From contig NZ_JAIQZM010000009.1 of assembly GCF_023333595.1 (NCBI RefSeq), forward strand, positions 85,553-149,552: 64,000 nucleotides of DNA, written 5' to 3'. The stretch comes from Argonema galeatum A003/A1 (lineage in GTDB: Bacteria > Cyanobacteriota > Cyanobacteriia > Cyanobacteriales > Aerosakkonemataceae). Below, in pieces: positions 29,222 through 38,765 of this stretch. The notes under the pieces were generated by a model. It was not told the DNA's origin. It saw only the letters and a list, made by a program, of their open reading frames with translations, and made no database searches. Each line of letters begins with the position of its first letter. Within the stretch, counting starts at the first letter, position 1. The position numbers and the translations under genes are program-made.

Positions 29222-29294
29222 CTGGTATGTAGTTGCACTTTATACCTTTTGGTACGTAGTTGCGCTTTAGCGCTAAAACGCAACTACATACCAG
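29222..29294. repeat. GCGCTTTAGCGCTAAA palindrome (family P1)
   Basis: GGTACGTAGTTGCGCTTTAG and its near-complement form a hairpin of about 20 bp at 29251-29292, preceded by a decayed half copy (GGTATGTAGTTGCACTTTAT). The same family is at 38076-38342, 53062-53133 and 56693-56762. This is the main content of the 340-bp gap between the giant RTX gene and the lipoprotein gene; the rest of that gap should hold both divergent promoters. Confidence 0.85.
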
Positions 29295-29455
29295 GAACTT
29301 TATCTATCAAAAGGCATAAAAGTATTTATGTCTTTAGTAGTATTACTTACAGTTTAGCGGTTTGTCCAGGGTTTCACAGAAAATTTACGCAATCTTCATT
29401 GTTTAAATACGTGAATTTTAGGCTTGTAGGAAAGGAAGCAAGAAAGAGAACAAGA

Positions 29456-29881
29456 ATGGTTTTTTTTCGCTATGCTGTCATTATTCTGTCTGCTGTGGCG
29501 ATCGCCTGCCTAGCTGTCAGTTGTGGCGAGAGCAAAGTTGTCCAATGTAATAAGCTCAACGAGATAATTAATAAAGCTGACACAGTTACTAAAGGTGCTA
29601 AAACGGGTAACCCATCAGCATTGATTAAGGCAGCAGTTGAACTTGATAAAGTGGCAAAAACACTTAAAGCTGTGGAAGTTGAGGATAAGAAGCTGCAAGG
29701 TTTGCGATCGAGCTTTCTGATCATGTATGGAGATATCAGCAAATCATTCCGAAATATGGCTTTTTCCATCCAAAGACAAGAGGCGCAAGGGATAAGTTCT
29801 ACCCTTATATTTTTTAAACAAGCTAGAAAGAAAGATACGGCGTTAGTTAAAGAGATCAATAGTTATTGTGCTGGAAAGTAA
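29456..29881 (+). CDS. small lipoprotein of unknown function
   Basis: The start ATG 29456 gives a clean lipoprotein signal: MVFFRYAVIILSAVAIACL followed by lipobox LAVSC, with the modified Cys near residue 23. In-frame sequence upstream (from 29210) runs through a repeat element and is unlikely to be coding. The mature part is about 118 residues, helical and Lys/Ala-rich (KLNEIINKADTVTKG, AVELDKVAKTLKAVEVEDKK), with Cys at CNKLNE and near the C-terminus (NSYCAGK) that could form a disulfide. It resembles small helical-bundle lipoproteins of cyanobacteria, but I do not recognise a named family. Confidence 0.7.
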   Translation: MVFFRYAVIILSAVAIACLAVSCGESKVVQCNKLNEIINKADTVTKGAKTGNPSALIKAAVELDKVAKTLKAVEVEDKKLQGLRSSFLIMYGDISKSFRNMAFSIQRQEAQGISSTLIFFKQARKKDTALVKEINSYCAGK

Positions 29882-29889
29882 TCACTTGC

Positions 29890-30115
29890 ACCATTCTCAA
29901 GTAGCCCCAAAACCCGCCAGGGACTCAAGTCCCTGGCTAATAGCGAAAGTCCTCTCAAGAGGACTAAAATTCTCTTCCAGTCCTCTTGAGAAGACTTTCG
30001 CTATGAGACGGGGGTTTGAACCCCCGTCGGGTTATTGCGACAGGTGCAAGATCTCAGTTAAAACCGGCTTGAGCTATGACGCAGGGATTAAAATCCCTGG
30101 CGTCATACAGCTTTT
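29890..30115. repeat. cluster of four palindromes
   Basis: In order: CCAGGGACTCAAGTCCCTGG (about 29918-29937); a long imperfect hairpin whose arms begin TAGCGAAAGTCCTCTCAAGA and end TCTTGAGAAGACTTTCGCTA (about 29940-30003); GACGGGGGTTTGAACCCCCGTC (about 30007-30028, written as arms GACGGGGG/CCCCCGTC); and GACGCAGGGATTAAAATCCC plus TGGCGTC (about 30078-30105). They fill the gap between the lipoprotein gene and purT. The first and second types are, as far as I recall, common in filamentous cyanobacteria. Confidence 0.75.
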
Positions 30116-30268
30116 TTCATCTGAGTGAGTTACAGAGATCCCAGGCTGTACTTCATGCAACTGAAAATCGCTATAAGCGAGAATGAAATAACCTTTGTTT
30201 TCTATGAGAAATGATTTATTAGGTAACGATACCGCTCAACCAAACAAATCAATCTTTGACAATTTTCA

Positions 30269-31495
30269 CTAAGACAAAGATACCAAAACCTTCACCTTGG
30301 AGGCACATTCTTTCGCCCGTTGCCTCGCTTCTTCTACCGTCTCTCCCAGCGCTAAAGCTACACCCATGCGTCTATTTTTGCGAGTCTTCGGTTTACCGAA
30401 TAGCCTTAATTTGCTGGTAGGAACTTTTAGGGCTTCATTTATGCCCGTAAATTGAGGATTTTCTCCAGCATCGTCAGCTAAAATCACCGCAGATGCCCCC
30501 GGTTTAATTAACTCAATATTGCCGATCGGTAAACCAGTAATTGCTCGCACGTGCAATTCAAATTCGGACATATTTTGGCTAATCATTGTCACCATGCCGG
30601 TGTCGTGGGGCCGAGGACTAACCTCGCTGAAATAAACAGTTTGCTTCTCATTCGGATCGCCATGAATAAATAATTCGACGCCAAAAATACCCCAACCTCC
30701 CAGCGCGGACGTAATTTTCTTGGCTATTTCTTGGCACTCTTTCAGGGTATCTGGATTTAGAGGACAAGGTTGCCAAGATTCTCGATAGTCGCCGCTGATT
30801 TGAATATGACCGATCGCAGGACAAAAAGATGTACCTTCGATCGATCGCACTGTTAGCAAAGTAATTTCTGTGTCAAATTCTACAAATCCTTCTACAATTA
30901 CTCGTTGCTTTTGGGTACGTCCGCCAACTTGGGCATATTCCCAAGCTGTTGCAATTTCATCTTCTGTGCGAATAATACTTTGACCTTTGCCGGAAGAACT
31001 CATCACTGGTTTGACGACACAAGGCAAACCTAATTCTGCGATCGCACTTCTAAATTCTGCCTCTGTTTGGACAAAGCGATAAGGCGATGTTCTCAAATCC
31101 AACTCTTCTGCCGCTAAGCGACGAATGCCTTCGCGGTTCATCGTTAAATGGGTTGCCCTTGCGGTCGGAATCACCCGCCAGCCTTCCTTTTCTAGTTCTA
31201 TGAGTGTTTCGGTGGCGATCGCTTCAATTTCTGGCACAATTAGATCGGGTTTTTCCAAATCCACCAAGAAGCGCAGTTTGGCATCGGAAAGCATATCGAT
31301 GACATGGGCGCGGTGTGCAACTTGCATTGCTGGGGCATGGCTGTAATAATCGGCTGCAATTACCTCCAAACCAAGGCGCATTGCTTCGATCGCAACTTCT
31401 TTACCTAGTTCTCCCGAACCAAGCAGCAGCAGGCGTTGAACGCCCTTCTGTAGCGGCGTTCCCCAAACTTGAGATTTTGTGTGTAGTTCTGGCAT
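30269..31495 (-). CDS. purT: formate-dependent GAR transformylase
   Basis: This 408-residue ATP-grasp enzyme matches PurT along its whole length: [21 protein letters not shown] at the N-terminus, the ATP-grasp core [35 protein letters not shown], and FGVELF followed by [15 protein letters not shown]. The C-terminal [20 protein letters not shown] is also characteristic. It makes formyl-GAR from GAR, formate and ATP in purine synthesis, independent of folate. It is a single gene; neighbouring regions are repeat-rich and no other purine genes are in the window. The start ATG 31495 is favoured because [15 protein letters not shown] is the usual beginning. Confidence 0.95.
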   Translation of the reverse strand: MPELHTKSQVWGTPLQKGVQRLLLLGSGELGKEVAIEAMRLGLEVIAADYYSHAPAMQVAHRAHVIDMLSDAKLRFLVDLEKPDLIVPEIEAIATETLIELEKEGWRVIPTARATHLTMNREGIRRLAAEELDLRTSPYRFVQTEAEFRSAIAELGLPCVVKPVMSSSGKGQSIIRTEDEIATAWEYAQVGGRTQKQRVIVEGFVEFDTEITLLTVRSIEGTSFCPAIGHIQISGDYRESWQPCPLNPDTLKECQEIAKKITSALGGWGIFGVELFIHGDPNEKQTVYFSEVSPRPHDTGMVTMISQNMSEFELHVRAITGLPIGNIELIKPGASAVILADDAGENPQFTGINEALKVPTSKLRLFGKPKTRKNRRMGVALALGETVEEARQRAKECASKVKVLVSLS

Positions 31496-31535
31496 GAGTA
31501 GCGAATTGTAGTCAAGCTTTTTGATGATAAGCCAC

Positions 31536-31790
31536 AGGACTTAAGCAAAATCTAAGGTTTTGCCCCCCCGACCCCCCAAATCTGGGGGGAGAAAAGTCCT
31601 GTTCCCCCCAGATTTGGGGGGGCTAGGGCGTGTTTTCAAACCCTTAGATCCCCCCTAACCCCCCTTAAAAAGGGGGGGAAAGAAACTCAAAGTCCCCCTT
31701 TTTAAGGGGGATTTAGGGGGATCTCAATCGTCAGAAACGAAGCCGATCAAGTTTGAAAACACGCCCTAGGGGGGCGATTGCGTAAGTCCT
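31536..31790. repeat. nested (four-layer) palindromic composite element
   Basis: The outer inverted repeat is AGGACTTAAGCAA (31536-31548) against TTGCGTAAGTCCT (31778-31790). Inside lies a palindrome with arms CCCCCCAAATCTGGGGGG-like/CCCCCCAGATTTGGGGGG (about 31570-31622). The middle repeat is CTAGGGCGTGTTTTCAAAC (31623-31641) against GTTTGAAAACACGCCCTAG (31751-31769). Within that is an inner palindrome (31647-31723) that begins GATCCCCCCTAACCCCCC and ends TTTAGGGGGATC. The inner palindrome is shared with 50820-50895. No ORF of consequence is present. This accounts for nearly the whole 337-bp gap between purT and the multi-kinase. Confidence 0.85.
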
Positions 31791-31832
31791 ATAAAAATAA
31801 AACCCGACTCTATCAAATAGGGTAACAAGACT

Positions 31833-34800
31833 ATGTTTGCTATTTCAGGATGCCAAATCACAGCAGAAATTTACAGCGGGATAAATACAGTTATTTATCG
31901 AGCTTACGACTCCGTAAGGCAAAGACAGGTCATTATTAAAGCCCTGAAATCCGAGTATCCCACGCTGGAAGAAATTACCCGCTTAAGACAAGAATATGCA
32001 ACCGTCCAGAACCTTAATTGTGAAGGAGTTGTTAAAACATACAGCCTAGAAAAACACGGCAATGGCTTAGCCATCATATTAGAAGATTTTGGCGGTTGCT
32101 CCCTAGACCGTTTGCTCGATTCTCAAAAACTGGAACTAAAAGAAATTCTCCGTGTAGCCATTGTTTTAGCCGAAACTTTAGGCGAACTGCATAAAATACC
32201 GATTATTCATAAAGATATCAAACCTTCAAATATAATTATCAACCCTTCGACAGGACAAATCAAACTCGCAGATTTTTGCATCGCCTCCCGTCTGGACTGG
32301 GAAACCCCAACTATCACCAATCCCAAGGAAATCGTCGGTACTCTCGCCTATATTTCTCCCGAAGCGACGGGACGAATGAATCGGTCAATTGATTACCGCA
32401 GCGACTTTTATTCTTTAGGTGTCACTCTCTATGAAATGCTAACAGGTCAGTTGCCCTTTCCTAGCACCGACCCGATGGAATTAGTACACTGTCATATTGC
32501 CAAACAACCAGTACCGCCAGAAGAGATGGGGGCAGAGGGGCAGAGGGGCAGAGGGGCAGAGGGGCAACCCCACCCCCAGCCCCTCCCCGCCCCACGGGGA
32601 GGGGAGAAGGAGAGCGGGGCAGAGGGGCAACCCCACCCCCAGCCCCTCCCCGCCCCACGGGGAGGGGAGAAGGAGAGCGGGGCTGGGGGGCAACCCCACC
32701 CCCAGCCCCTCCCCGCCCCACGGGGAGGGGAGAAGGAGAGCGGGGCTGGGGAGAAAAGAATTCCCAAAGCAGTATCCGATATTGTGATGAAGTTATTAGC
32801 CAAAACTGCTGAAGCAAGATATCAAACTGCTTTAGGACTAAAATATGACCTAGAATTCTGTCTCCATCAGCTAGAAACCACAGGCTCTATTCCCCACTTC
32901 ACTGTAGGAACGAGAGATAAATCCGGTCAACTGCTCATCCCGCAAAAACTTTATGGTAGAGAGGCGGAAATTACCACTTTGCTGGCAGCTTTTGAGCGGG
33001 TAGCGGGAAATCCAGAATCTAAAATTAAAAATCCACAATCCCAAATCGAACTGTTGCTCGTTTCCGGCTATTCAGGTATCGGCAAAACCTCTGTAGTCAA
33101 TGAAGTTCACAAACCGATTGTGGGAGCTAGAGGTTATTTTATTGCTGGCAAATTCGACCAGTTTAAGCGCAATATCCCTTATGCCGCTCTCATCCAAGCT
33201 TTCCAAGATTTAATTCGCCAAATATTAACTTTATCTCAAACTGAGATTGAAAAATTTCAGCAGCAGTTGTTAAATGCTTTGGGTCAAAACGGTCAGGTGA
33301 TTGTTGACGTGATTCCCGAAGTCGAACTGATTATCGGTAAGCAGCCTGCTGTACCGCAAATGGGGCCTACGGAATCGCAAAACCGCTTAAACCTTGTCTT
33401 TCAACAATTCATTCATGTTTTTTGCCAACCGGAACACCCTTTAGTTATCTTCCTCGATGATTTGCAGTGGGCTGATTCTGCATCTTTGAAATTAATCCAA
33501 CTGATAATGACTGACTCCGATAGCCAGTATTTGTTAATGATTGGCGCTTATCGAGATAACGAAGTCAGTCCAATCCATCCCTTGATTTCAACTATTAATA
33601 AAATTCAAGAAACCGGGACTGCGGTCAATAATATTATCCTGGAGCCTTTGTCCTTGCACCACGTTAGCTCGCTGGTTGCCGATACTCTGGGGGAGAGGAA
33701 CCCCACCCCCAACCCCTCCCCGTCCGACGGGGAGGGGAGAGAGGGAGAAGAATTTTTATTGTTTACCAATTCCCAATCCCAAATTCCCAATCCCCAATCC
33801 CAAATTCCCAATCCCCAATCCCAAATTCCCAATCCCCAATCCCAAATTCCCAATCCCCAATCCCCTACAACGCCGCTTTCTGAGTTACTTTTCAATAAAA
33901 CTCAAGGCAATCCTTTTTTCTTGACTACACTGCTGAAAAGTTTGTACGCGGAGAAACTGCTCGTTTATGAGGTAAGCAGTGGTAAGTGGGAGTGGAGCAT
34001 CGAATCTATTCAAGCGATTGGAATTACCGATAATAATATTGTCGAACTGATTGCGAAAAATATTCAAAAATTGCCCAACGAGACGGTGAAGGTTTTAAAA
34101 CTGGCTGCTTGTATTGGCAACCAGTTTAACTTAGAGGTTTTGGCGATTGTGAATGAGGAATTTCAGACAGTCACAGCACAAGCGTTATGGGATGCACTTC
34201 AGGCTGGTTTGATTCTGCCTCTGAGCGATACTTACAAAATTCCCTTGGTGTTCGGACAGTCAGAGGCGGCAGCTTTTAAACTTGGGGATGTGAAGATTGA
34301 CTATAAATTTTTGCACGACCGCGTGCAGCAAGCGGCTTATTCTCTGATTCCCGAATCTGAAAAGAAGGCAACTCACCTCAAAATCGGTCAACTGCTGCTG
34401 GCAAATACTACGCCAGCATCGCGCAAAGAAAATATCTTTGCTCTGGTCAATCAGCTAAATTTTGGCACCGACTTGGTTACCGCAAAGTCGGAAAAAGATG
34501 AGTTGGCTGAACTCAATCTTATCGCCGGTCAAAAAGCTTTGGCGGCGACGGCTTATGAAGCTGCTGTTAATTATTTAAATGTGGGGATAGGATTGCTGGC
34601 AGCTTCTAGTTGGGAGAGTAATTATGACTTGACGCTTAACCTCTATGTGGAAGCGGTAGCGGCAGAATATTTAAATACCAACTTTGAACAAGCAAATGTC
34701 TATGCTGAAATCGTCCTGCAACAAGCGACAAATCTGCTCGATAAAGTTAAGGTGTATGAAGCTCAAATTCAGATGTATATGGCTCAACTCCAGATGCTCA

Positions 34801-37800
34801 AAGCTCTCGATACTGGGCAGCAAATTCTGGAAATACTCGGTGTTACCTTGGAGCAAGAACCACCAAAAGATTTGATTATTGAGGAGTTAATAAATCTTCC
34901 AGAAATGACCGACCTCTATAAGCTTGCAGCTATGCAGATATTAATAAAGATTATGTCTCCTGCTTATGTCGCGAATCCGGCGTTATTGCCGCTGGTTATA
35001 TTTACAATGATACATCTATCTATTAAATATGGTAATTCTTCTTCTTCCGCTTACGGGTATGCTATGTATGGCTTGCTTCTGTGTGGGCCTCTGGGAGATA
35101 TTAATTCTGGATATCGCTATGGTGAAGTGGCTTTGAAGGTGTTAGATAAATTCGACGCCAGAGAATTAAAATCTAGAGTATTAGGTGTATTTAACGGTCA
35201 AGTGAGACACTGGAAAGCTCATATTAGGGAAACAATAGAACCTTTGCAGGAGGCTATTCAAAGCGGTCTGGAAACTGGAGATATAGAAGGTGGCGGTTAT
35301 TCTGTAAGCACCTATTGCCAATATACTTTTTTCCTGGGTAAACATCTAGAATCAATTGATCATCAGTATGTTCAATATATTAGTTTAATGCTGAAATTTA
35401 AACAGGAATTTATTTGGTATGGTGTCAGAATATTTCGGCAAATGGTATTAAATTTACTGGCCAAACCAGCAGAATTGCGTTTGTTAACTGGCGAAGCTTT
35501 TAATGAAATCGAAAGTTTGCCAATTTTTCTTGAGTCTAATAATGTTACAACACTGTTTTTTATTTATCTAGCCAAAACTATACTTGTTTATCTTTTTAAA
35601 GAACCAGGCATGGCTGTTGAAAATGCCAAGAAAGCTGAACAATACGCACAAGCTGCAACTGGATTAACCACTGTTGCCCAACACAATTTCTACTATTCTC
35701 TAGCCCTCCTCGCCCATTATGCCAACGTAGAAGAACAGCAACAAACCGAATACCTTCACCAAGTAGCATCGAACCAAGAAAAAATGAAACTGTGGGCATA
35801 CCATGCCCCCTGCAACTTCCAGCACAAATACGACCTCATCGAAGCAGAAAAAGCGCGAGTTTTGGGACAACTTGCCGAAGCCATCTCCTTGTACGACAGA
35901 GCAATAACTGGCGCAGGCGAACAAGGCTATATCCAAGAAGAAGCACTAGCCAACGAACTAGCCGCCGAATTTCATCTAGCACGCGGAAATCAAAAAATTG
36001 CCCAATTCTATTTAACAGAAGCTTACTACGGTTACATTCGCTGGGGAGCCAAAGCAAAGGTAACAGATTTAGAGTCCAGATATCCCCAGTTCCTAGAGAG
36101 AATAATTGCCAGAAAACCTCCAGCTATTACAGTCAATCAAACTACCACATTGACCACGAACAGCAAATCGGAATTGCTGGATTTGGCTACCTTTATGAAA
36201 GCCACTCAAGCCATTTCCAGCGAAATAGTTCTGAATCAACTCCTAAACAAATTGATGAAAATTGCCATAGAAAATGCTGGAGCCCAAAAAGGATTTCTGA
36301 TTCAGAATCAGTCAGGTTCTCTAGTAGTGGAAGCTTTTGGCGAAGTTAATTCCGGCGAAGTGAACGTGCAGATATATCCCGCCGTGCAAATCGGTCAAGT
36401 ACTCCCACTGACTACGCTCAATTATGTACAGAGAACCAAATCAAGCGTACTTTTAAACGATGCCCAGAATGAAGGAATATTTACTACCGATCCCTATATC
36501 ATCGCCAACAAACCTTTATCCGTCTTATGTACTCCAATTATCAATCAAGGAAAAGCGATAGGCTTCCTTTACTTAGAAAATAACTTAACTAAAGGGGCTT
36601 TTACTGAGGAGAGACTGGAAGTTTTAAAAATGCTCTCTTCCCAAGCCGCAATTTCCATCGAAAATGCTCGTTTAGTTGCGGACTTATCAGACACTACCGA
36701 AAAACTCAAACAAGCCAACGAACAATTAGAAGATTATACCCAAACCTTGGAGTTAAAAGTACAAGAGCGAACCCTGGAATTACAAACCAAAGAAACCCGA
36801 CTCGCCGAAGCGCAAAGGATAGCTCACCTCGGTAGCTGGGAATTCGATATCAGTACCAAAGAAATGTCTTGGTCAGATGAAAGCTTCCGCATCTTCGGTC
36901 TTGACCCCAGCCAAGGAGTACCGACTTTCTCCGAACAAGAACGACAAATTCATCCTGATGATTTTGTGTTTTGGCAAACCACAATCGAGCAGGCGATGGA
37001 GTCTGGACAAACTTATGAGTTTGACTTTCGGATTTTACGCCCCGACGGTTCCGTCAGATATGTTTATACCAAGGGACAAGCGATTTTGGATGCTGGTAAA
37101 GTAATTAAGCTTTTTGGCACAGTACAAGATATCACGGAACGCAAATTAGCGGAACAGGCGCTGCAACAATCGGAAGCGCAATTGCGAGAACAAGCAAATC
37201 AGTTACAAAAAACTTTGCGCGAATTGCAACAAACCCAAACTCAACTGATTCAAACCGAAAAAATGTCCAGCCTCGGTCAGTTAGTCGCGGGTGTCGCTCA
37301 CGAAATCAACAACCCGATTAACTTTATCTACGGGAATCTCTCCTACGCCCAGGAGTATACAAAACAAATGCTCGGTTTGATTGAGCTATATCAGCAAACT
37401 TATCCTCATTCGACTCCTGAAATTGAAGCTGAATCTGACGCTATTGAACTTGATTTTCTCAGAGAAGATTTGTCTAAAATACTAGAATCGATGCAAGTTG
37501 GGGCTGAACGCATCCGCCAGATTGTCCTATCTTTGCGGAACTTCTCGCGGTTGGATGAATCTTCCAAGAAGCCGGTGAATATCCATGAGGGGATTGATAG
37601 TACTTTAATGCTGTTTCAGTCTCGCCTCAAAGCAGAGGGCCAGCGAAAAGGCATTGAGGTGATTAAAGAATACGGTCAGCTGCCGAAAGTTACCTGTTAT
37701 GCTTCGGAACTAAATCAAGTGTTTATGAATATTTTGAGTAATGCAATTGATGCTTTGTCGGAGGTAAGGGACAATGAGGCCCGATTGCCTACGATTACGA

Positions 37801-38075
37801 TTCGCACTGAAGTTAGCGAGTCGCAGAATGTCATCATTCGGATTGCTGACAATGGCCTAGGAATGACGGAGGTTGTCCGCTCTAAAATATTTGACCCTTT
37901 CTTCACGACAAAGCCTGTTGGGTCTGGCACAGGTTTAGGGTTATCTATTTGTTACCAGATTGTTGTGGATAAACACGGTGGACAAATTAGCTGTATTAGT
38001 GGGCCTGGTGAGGGGGCTGAGTTTGCGATTTCGCTGCCGATGCGCGATATTCTGGTTAATGAGCGCCTATCTTAA
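31833..38075 (+). CDS. Ser/Thr kinase-AAA ATPase-GAF-PAS-histidine kinase (multi-sensor kinase)
   Basis: The 2080-residue protein carries an N-terminal protein kinase domain (about 1-350) with the ATP Lys in VIIKALK, catalytic loop IHKDIKPSN and ADFCIAS in place of DFG. An AAA/NACHT-like ATPase follows (from about 370; Walker [11 protein letters not shown] near 411; Walker [12 protein letters not shown]). A helical TPR-like region runs from about 850 to 1430. Then come GAF (about 1447-1620), PAS with PAC (about 1667-1770), HisKA (phospho-His in VAHEINNP near 1820) and HATPase ([25 protein letters not shown]). This is the HstK-type architecture of cyanobacteria. Two low-complexity insertions (about 230-308 and 621-677) are made of intergenic-type repeats yet keep the frame. 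Signal and targets are unknown. Confidence 0.9.
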   Translation: MFAISGCQITAEIYSGINTVIYRAYDSVRQRQVIIKALKSEYPTLEEITRLRQEYATVQNLNCEGVVKTYSLEKHGNGLAIILEDFGGCSLDRLLDSQKLELKEILRVAIVLAETLGELHKIPIIHKDIKPSNIIINPSTGQIKLADFCIASRLDWETPTITNPKEIVGTLAYISPEATGRMNRSIDYRSDFYSLGVTLYEMLTGQLPFPSTDPMELVHCHIAKQPVPPEEMGAEGQRGRGAEGQPHPQPLPAPRGGEKESGAEGQPHPQPLPAPRGGEKESGAGGQPHPQPLPAPRGGEKESGAGEKRIPKAVSDIVMKLLAKTAEARYQTALGLKYDLEFCLHQLETTGSIPHFTVGTRDKSGQLLIPQKLYGREAEITTLLAAFERVAGNPESKIKNPQSQIELLLVSGYSGIGKTSVVNEVHKPIVGARGYFIAGKFDQFKRNIPYAALIQAFQDLIRQILTLSQTEIEKFQQQLLNALGQNGQVIVDVIPEVELIIGKQPAVPQMGPTESQNRLNLVFQQFIHVFCQPEHPLVIFLDDLQWADSASLKLIQLIMTDSDSQYLLMIGAYRDNEVSPIHPLISTINKIQETGTAVNNIILEPLSLHHVSSLVADTLGERNPTPNPSPSDGEGREGEEFLLFTNSQSQIPNPQSQIPNPQSQIPNPQSQIPNPQSPTTPLSELLFNKTQGNPFFLTTLLKSLYAEKLLVYEVSSGKWEWSIESIQAIGITDNNIVELIAKNIQKLPNETVKVLKLAACIGNQFNLEVLAIVNEEFQTVTAQALWDALQAGLILPLSDTYKIPLVFGQSEAAAFKLGDVKIDYKFLHDRVQQAAYSLIPESEKKATHLKIGQLLLANTTPASRKENIFALVNQLNFGTDLVTAKSEKDELAELNLIAGQKALAATAYEAAVNYLNVGIGLLAASSWESNYDLTLNLYVEAVAAEYLNTNFEQANVYAEIVLQQATNLLDKVKVYEAQIQMYMAQLQMLKALDTGQQILEILGVTLEQEPPKDLIIEELINLPEMTDLYKLAAMQILIKIMSPAYVANPALLPLVIFTMIHLSIKYGNSSSSAYGYAMYGLLLCGPLGDINSGYRYGEVALKVLDKFDARELKSRVLGVFNGQVRHWKAHIRETIEPLQEAIQSGLETGDIEGGGYSVSTYCQYTFFLGKHLESIDHQYVQYISLMLKFKQEFIWYGVRIFRQMVLNLLAKPAELRLLTGEAFNEIESLPIFLESNNVTTLFFIYLAKTILVYLFKEPGMAVENAKKAEQYAQAATGLTTVAQHNFYYSLALLAHYANVEEQQQTEYLHQVASNQEKMKLWAYHAPCNFQHKYDLIEAEKARVLGQLAEAISLYDRAITGAGEQGYIQEEALANELAAEFHLARGNQKIAQFYLTEAYYGYIRWGAKAKVTDLESRYPQFLERIIARKPPAITVNQTTTLTTNSKSELLDLATFMKATQAISSEIVLNQLLNKLMKIAIENAGAQKGFLIQNQSGSLVVEAFGEVNSGEVNVQIYPAVQIGQVLPLTTLNYVQRTKSSVLLNDAQNEGIFTTDPYIIANKPLSVLCTPIINQGKAIGFLYLENNLTKGAFTEERLEVLKMLSSQAAISIENARLVADLSDTTEKLKQANEQLEDYTQTLELKVQERTLELQTKETRLAEAQRIAHLGSWEFDISTKEMSWSDESFRIFGLDPSQGVPTFSEQERQIHPDDFVFWQTTIEQAMESGQTYEFDFRILRPDGSVRYVYTKGQAILDAGKVIKLFGTVQDITERKLAEQALQQSEAQLREQANQLQKTLRELQQTQTQLIQTEKMSSLGQLVAGVAHEINNPINFIYGNLSYAQEYTKQMLGLIELYQQTYPHSTPEIEAESDAIELDFLREDLSKILESMQVGAERIRQIVLSLRNFSRLDESSKKPVNIHEGIDSTLMLFQSRLKAEGQRKGIEVIKEYGQLPKVTCYASELNQVFMNILSNAIDALSEVRDNEARLPTITIRTEVSESQNVIIRIADNGLGMTEVVRSKIFDPFFTTKPVGSGTGLGLSICYQIVVDKHGGQISCISGPGEGAEFAISLPMRDILVNERLS
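32527..32757 (+). repeat. in-frame repeat insertion in the kinase domain
   Basis: A GAGGGGCA tract (8-bp units, 32532-32567) is followed by three 63-bp units starting at 32565, 32628 and 32691. Each unit contains the palindrome CCCCTCCCCG/CGGGGAGGGG found elsewhere in gaps (53995-54035, 55970-56022). They encode [19 protein letters not shown] three times, between VPPEE and [11 protein letters not shown] of the kinase domain. Confidence 0.9.
33694..33862 (+). repeat. second in-frame repeat insertion in the multi-kinase
   Basis: One copy of the CCCCTCCCCGTCC/GACGGGGAGGGG palindrome (about 33700-33737) is followed by an AAATTCCCAATCCCCAATCC-type tract. The tract has a 21-bp period (four full units) and encodes QIPNPQS repeats. 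It lies in the AAA region between VADTLG and [17 protein letters not shown]. Confidence 0.9.
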
Positions 38076-38342
38076 AGAGCGCTGAAGCCGCAATAATGTA
38101 CCTGGAATATTAGGTACGTTGTTGCGCTTTAGCGCTATCTTAAAGAGCGCTGAAGCGCAACTACGTACCAAGAGCGCTGAAGCGCAACTACGTGCCAAGA
38201 GCGCTGAAGCGCAACAACGTACCAAGAGCGCTGAAGCGCAACTACGTGCCAAGACAAGAGCGCTGAAGCGCAACTACGTGCCAAGAGCGCTGAAGCGCAA
38301 CTACGTGCCAAGACAAGAGCGCTGAAGCGCAACTACGTGCCA
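38076..38342. repeat. array of P1 half-palindromes after the multi-kinase stop codon
   Basis: Starting at the base after the TAA stop, there are eight units of roughly 27 bp (AGAGCGCTGAAGCGCAACTA plus CGTGCC). The first is decayed, the second is preceded by one inverted unit (38113-38137), and AGAC spacers precede two later units. They are direct copies of one arm of the P1 palindrome. There are no unique spacers, so this is not a CRISPR array. The remaining 80 bases before tatA should hold its promoter. Confidence 0.85.
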
Positions 38343-38425
38343 GGAAAGTTTTATTATGGGCGATCGTTCGGACAGGGTATCATTGCTTTAGTAAGAAAAT
38401 TACTGAATATATGTAGGAGTAATAT

Positions 38426-38623
38426 ATGTTTGGTTTAGGATTGCCCGAATTGGGGATCGTTGCTTTAGTTGCTATTCTGATTTTTGGCCCTAAGAAAATT
38501 CCTGAAGTTGGTACTGCTTTGGCTAAGACTTTGCGCGGTTTTAAGGATGAGTTTAAAAAGCCTGAAGAAGATTCAGATTCACCAGAGTCTGAGGGGGAGA
38601 GGGGGGGAGGAGAAAAGAAATAA
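38426..38623 (+). CDS. tatA: twin-arginine translocase TatA/E component
   Basis: The 65-residue protein begins MFGLGLPELGIVALVAIL, a single short membrane helix. It continues with the conserved FGPKKIPEVGTALAKTLRGF amphipathic helix and ends in an acidic, Gly-rich tail. This is a standard TatA/TatE sequence; it would form the translocation pore for folded proteins carrying twin-arginine signals, including those entering thylakoids. TAGGAGTAAT just upstream is a good ribosome site. No tatC is present in the window. Confidence 0.93.
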   Translation: MFGLGLPELGIVALVAILIFGPKKIPEVGTALAKTLRGFKDEFKKPEEDSDSPESEGERGGGEKK

Positions 38624-38640
38624 AAATGTTTTTATAGGGT

Positions 38641-38695
38641 TGAGAAACTCAACGCATTTGTTGGGTTTCGTGCCTCAACACAACCTACAAAGCTA
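38641..38695. repeat. GTTGGGTTTCGTGCCTCAAC palindromic repeat
   Basis: The stretch TGAGAAACTCAACGCATTTG then TTGGGTTTCGTGCCTCAAC and ACAACCTAC is an imperfect palindrome of a kind that I recall being scattered in cyanobacterial genomes. It follows tatA. Confidence 0.6.
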
Positions 38696-38712
38696 CAAAG
38701 CGCTGAACACTC

Positions 38713-38745
38713 AGAAACCCGGTTTCTTGGAGAAACCGGGTTTCT
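38713..38745. terminator. AGAAACCCGGTTTCT hairpin between tatA and cphA
   Basis: The arms AGAAACCCGGTTTCT and AGAAACCGGGTTTCT surround a 3-base loop, identical in form to 12637-12669. It lies between the convergent 3' ends of tatA and cphA, with a T-rich tract (TTTCTTGGGTTTGTTGTTG) to the right. Confidence 0.6.
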
Positions 38746-38765
38746 TGGGTTTGTTGTTGTGGCGT

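Noticed and set aside
29210-29455. Upstream extension of the small lipoprotein
   Set aside because: It runs through a palindromic repeat, and only the start at 29456 gives a proper lipoprotein signal.
32461-32817. Minus-strand frames opposite the kinase insertion
   Set aside because: They are Pro/Gly-rich translations of the repeat on the wrong strand, without conserved features.
38076-38342. Possible CRISPR array
   Set aside because: The repeats are almost contiguous with no unique spacers, one unit is inverted, and there are no cas genes; they are half copies of a palindromic family.
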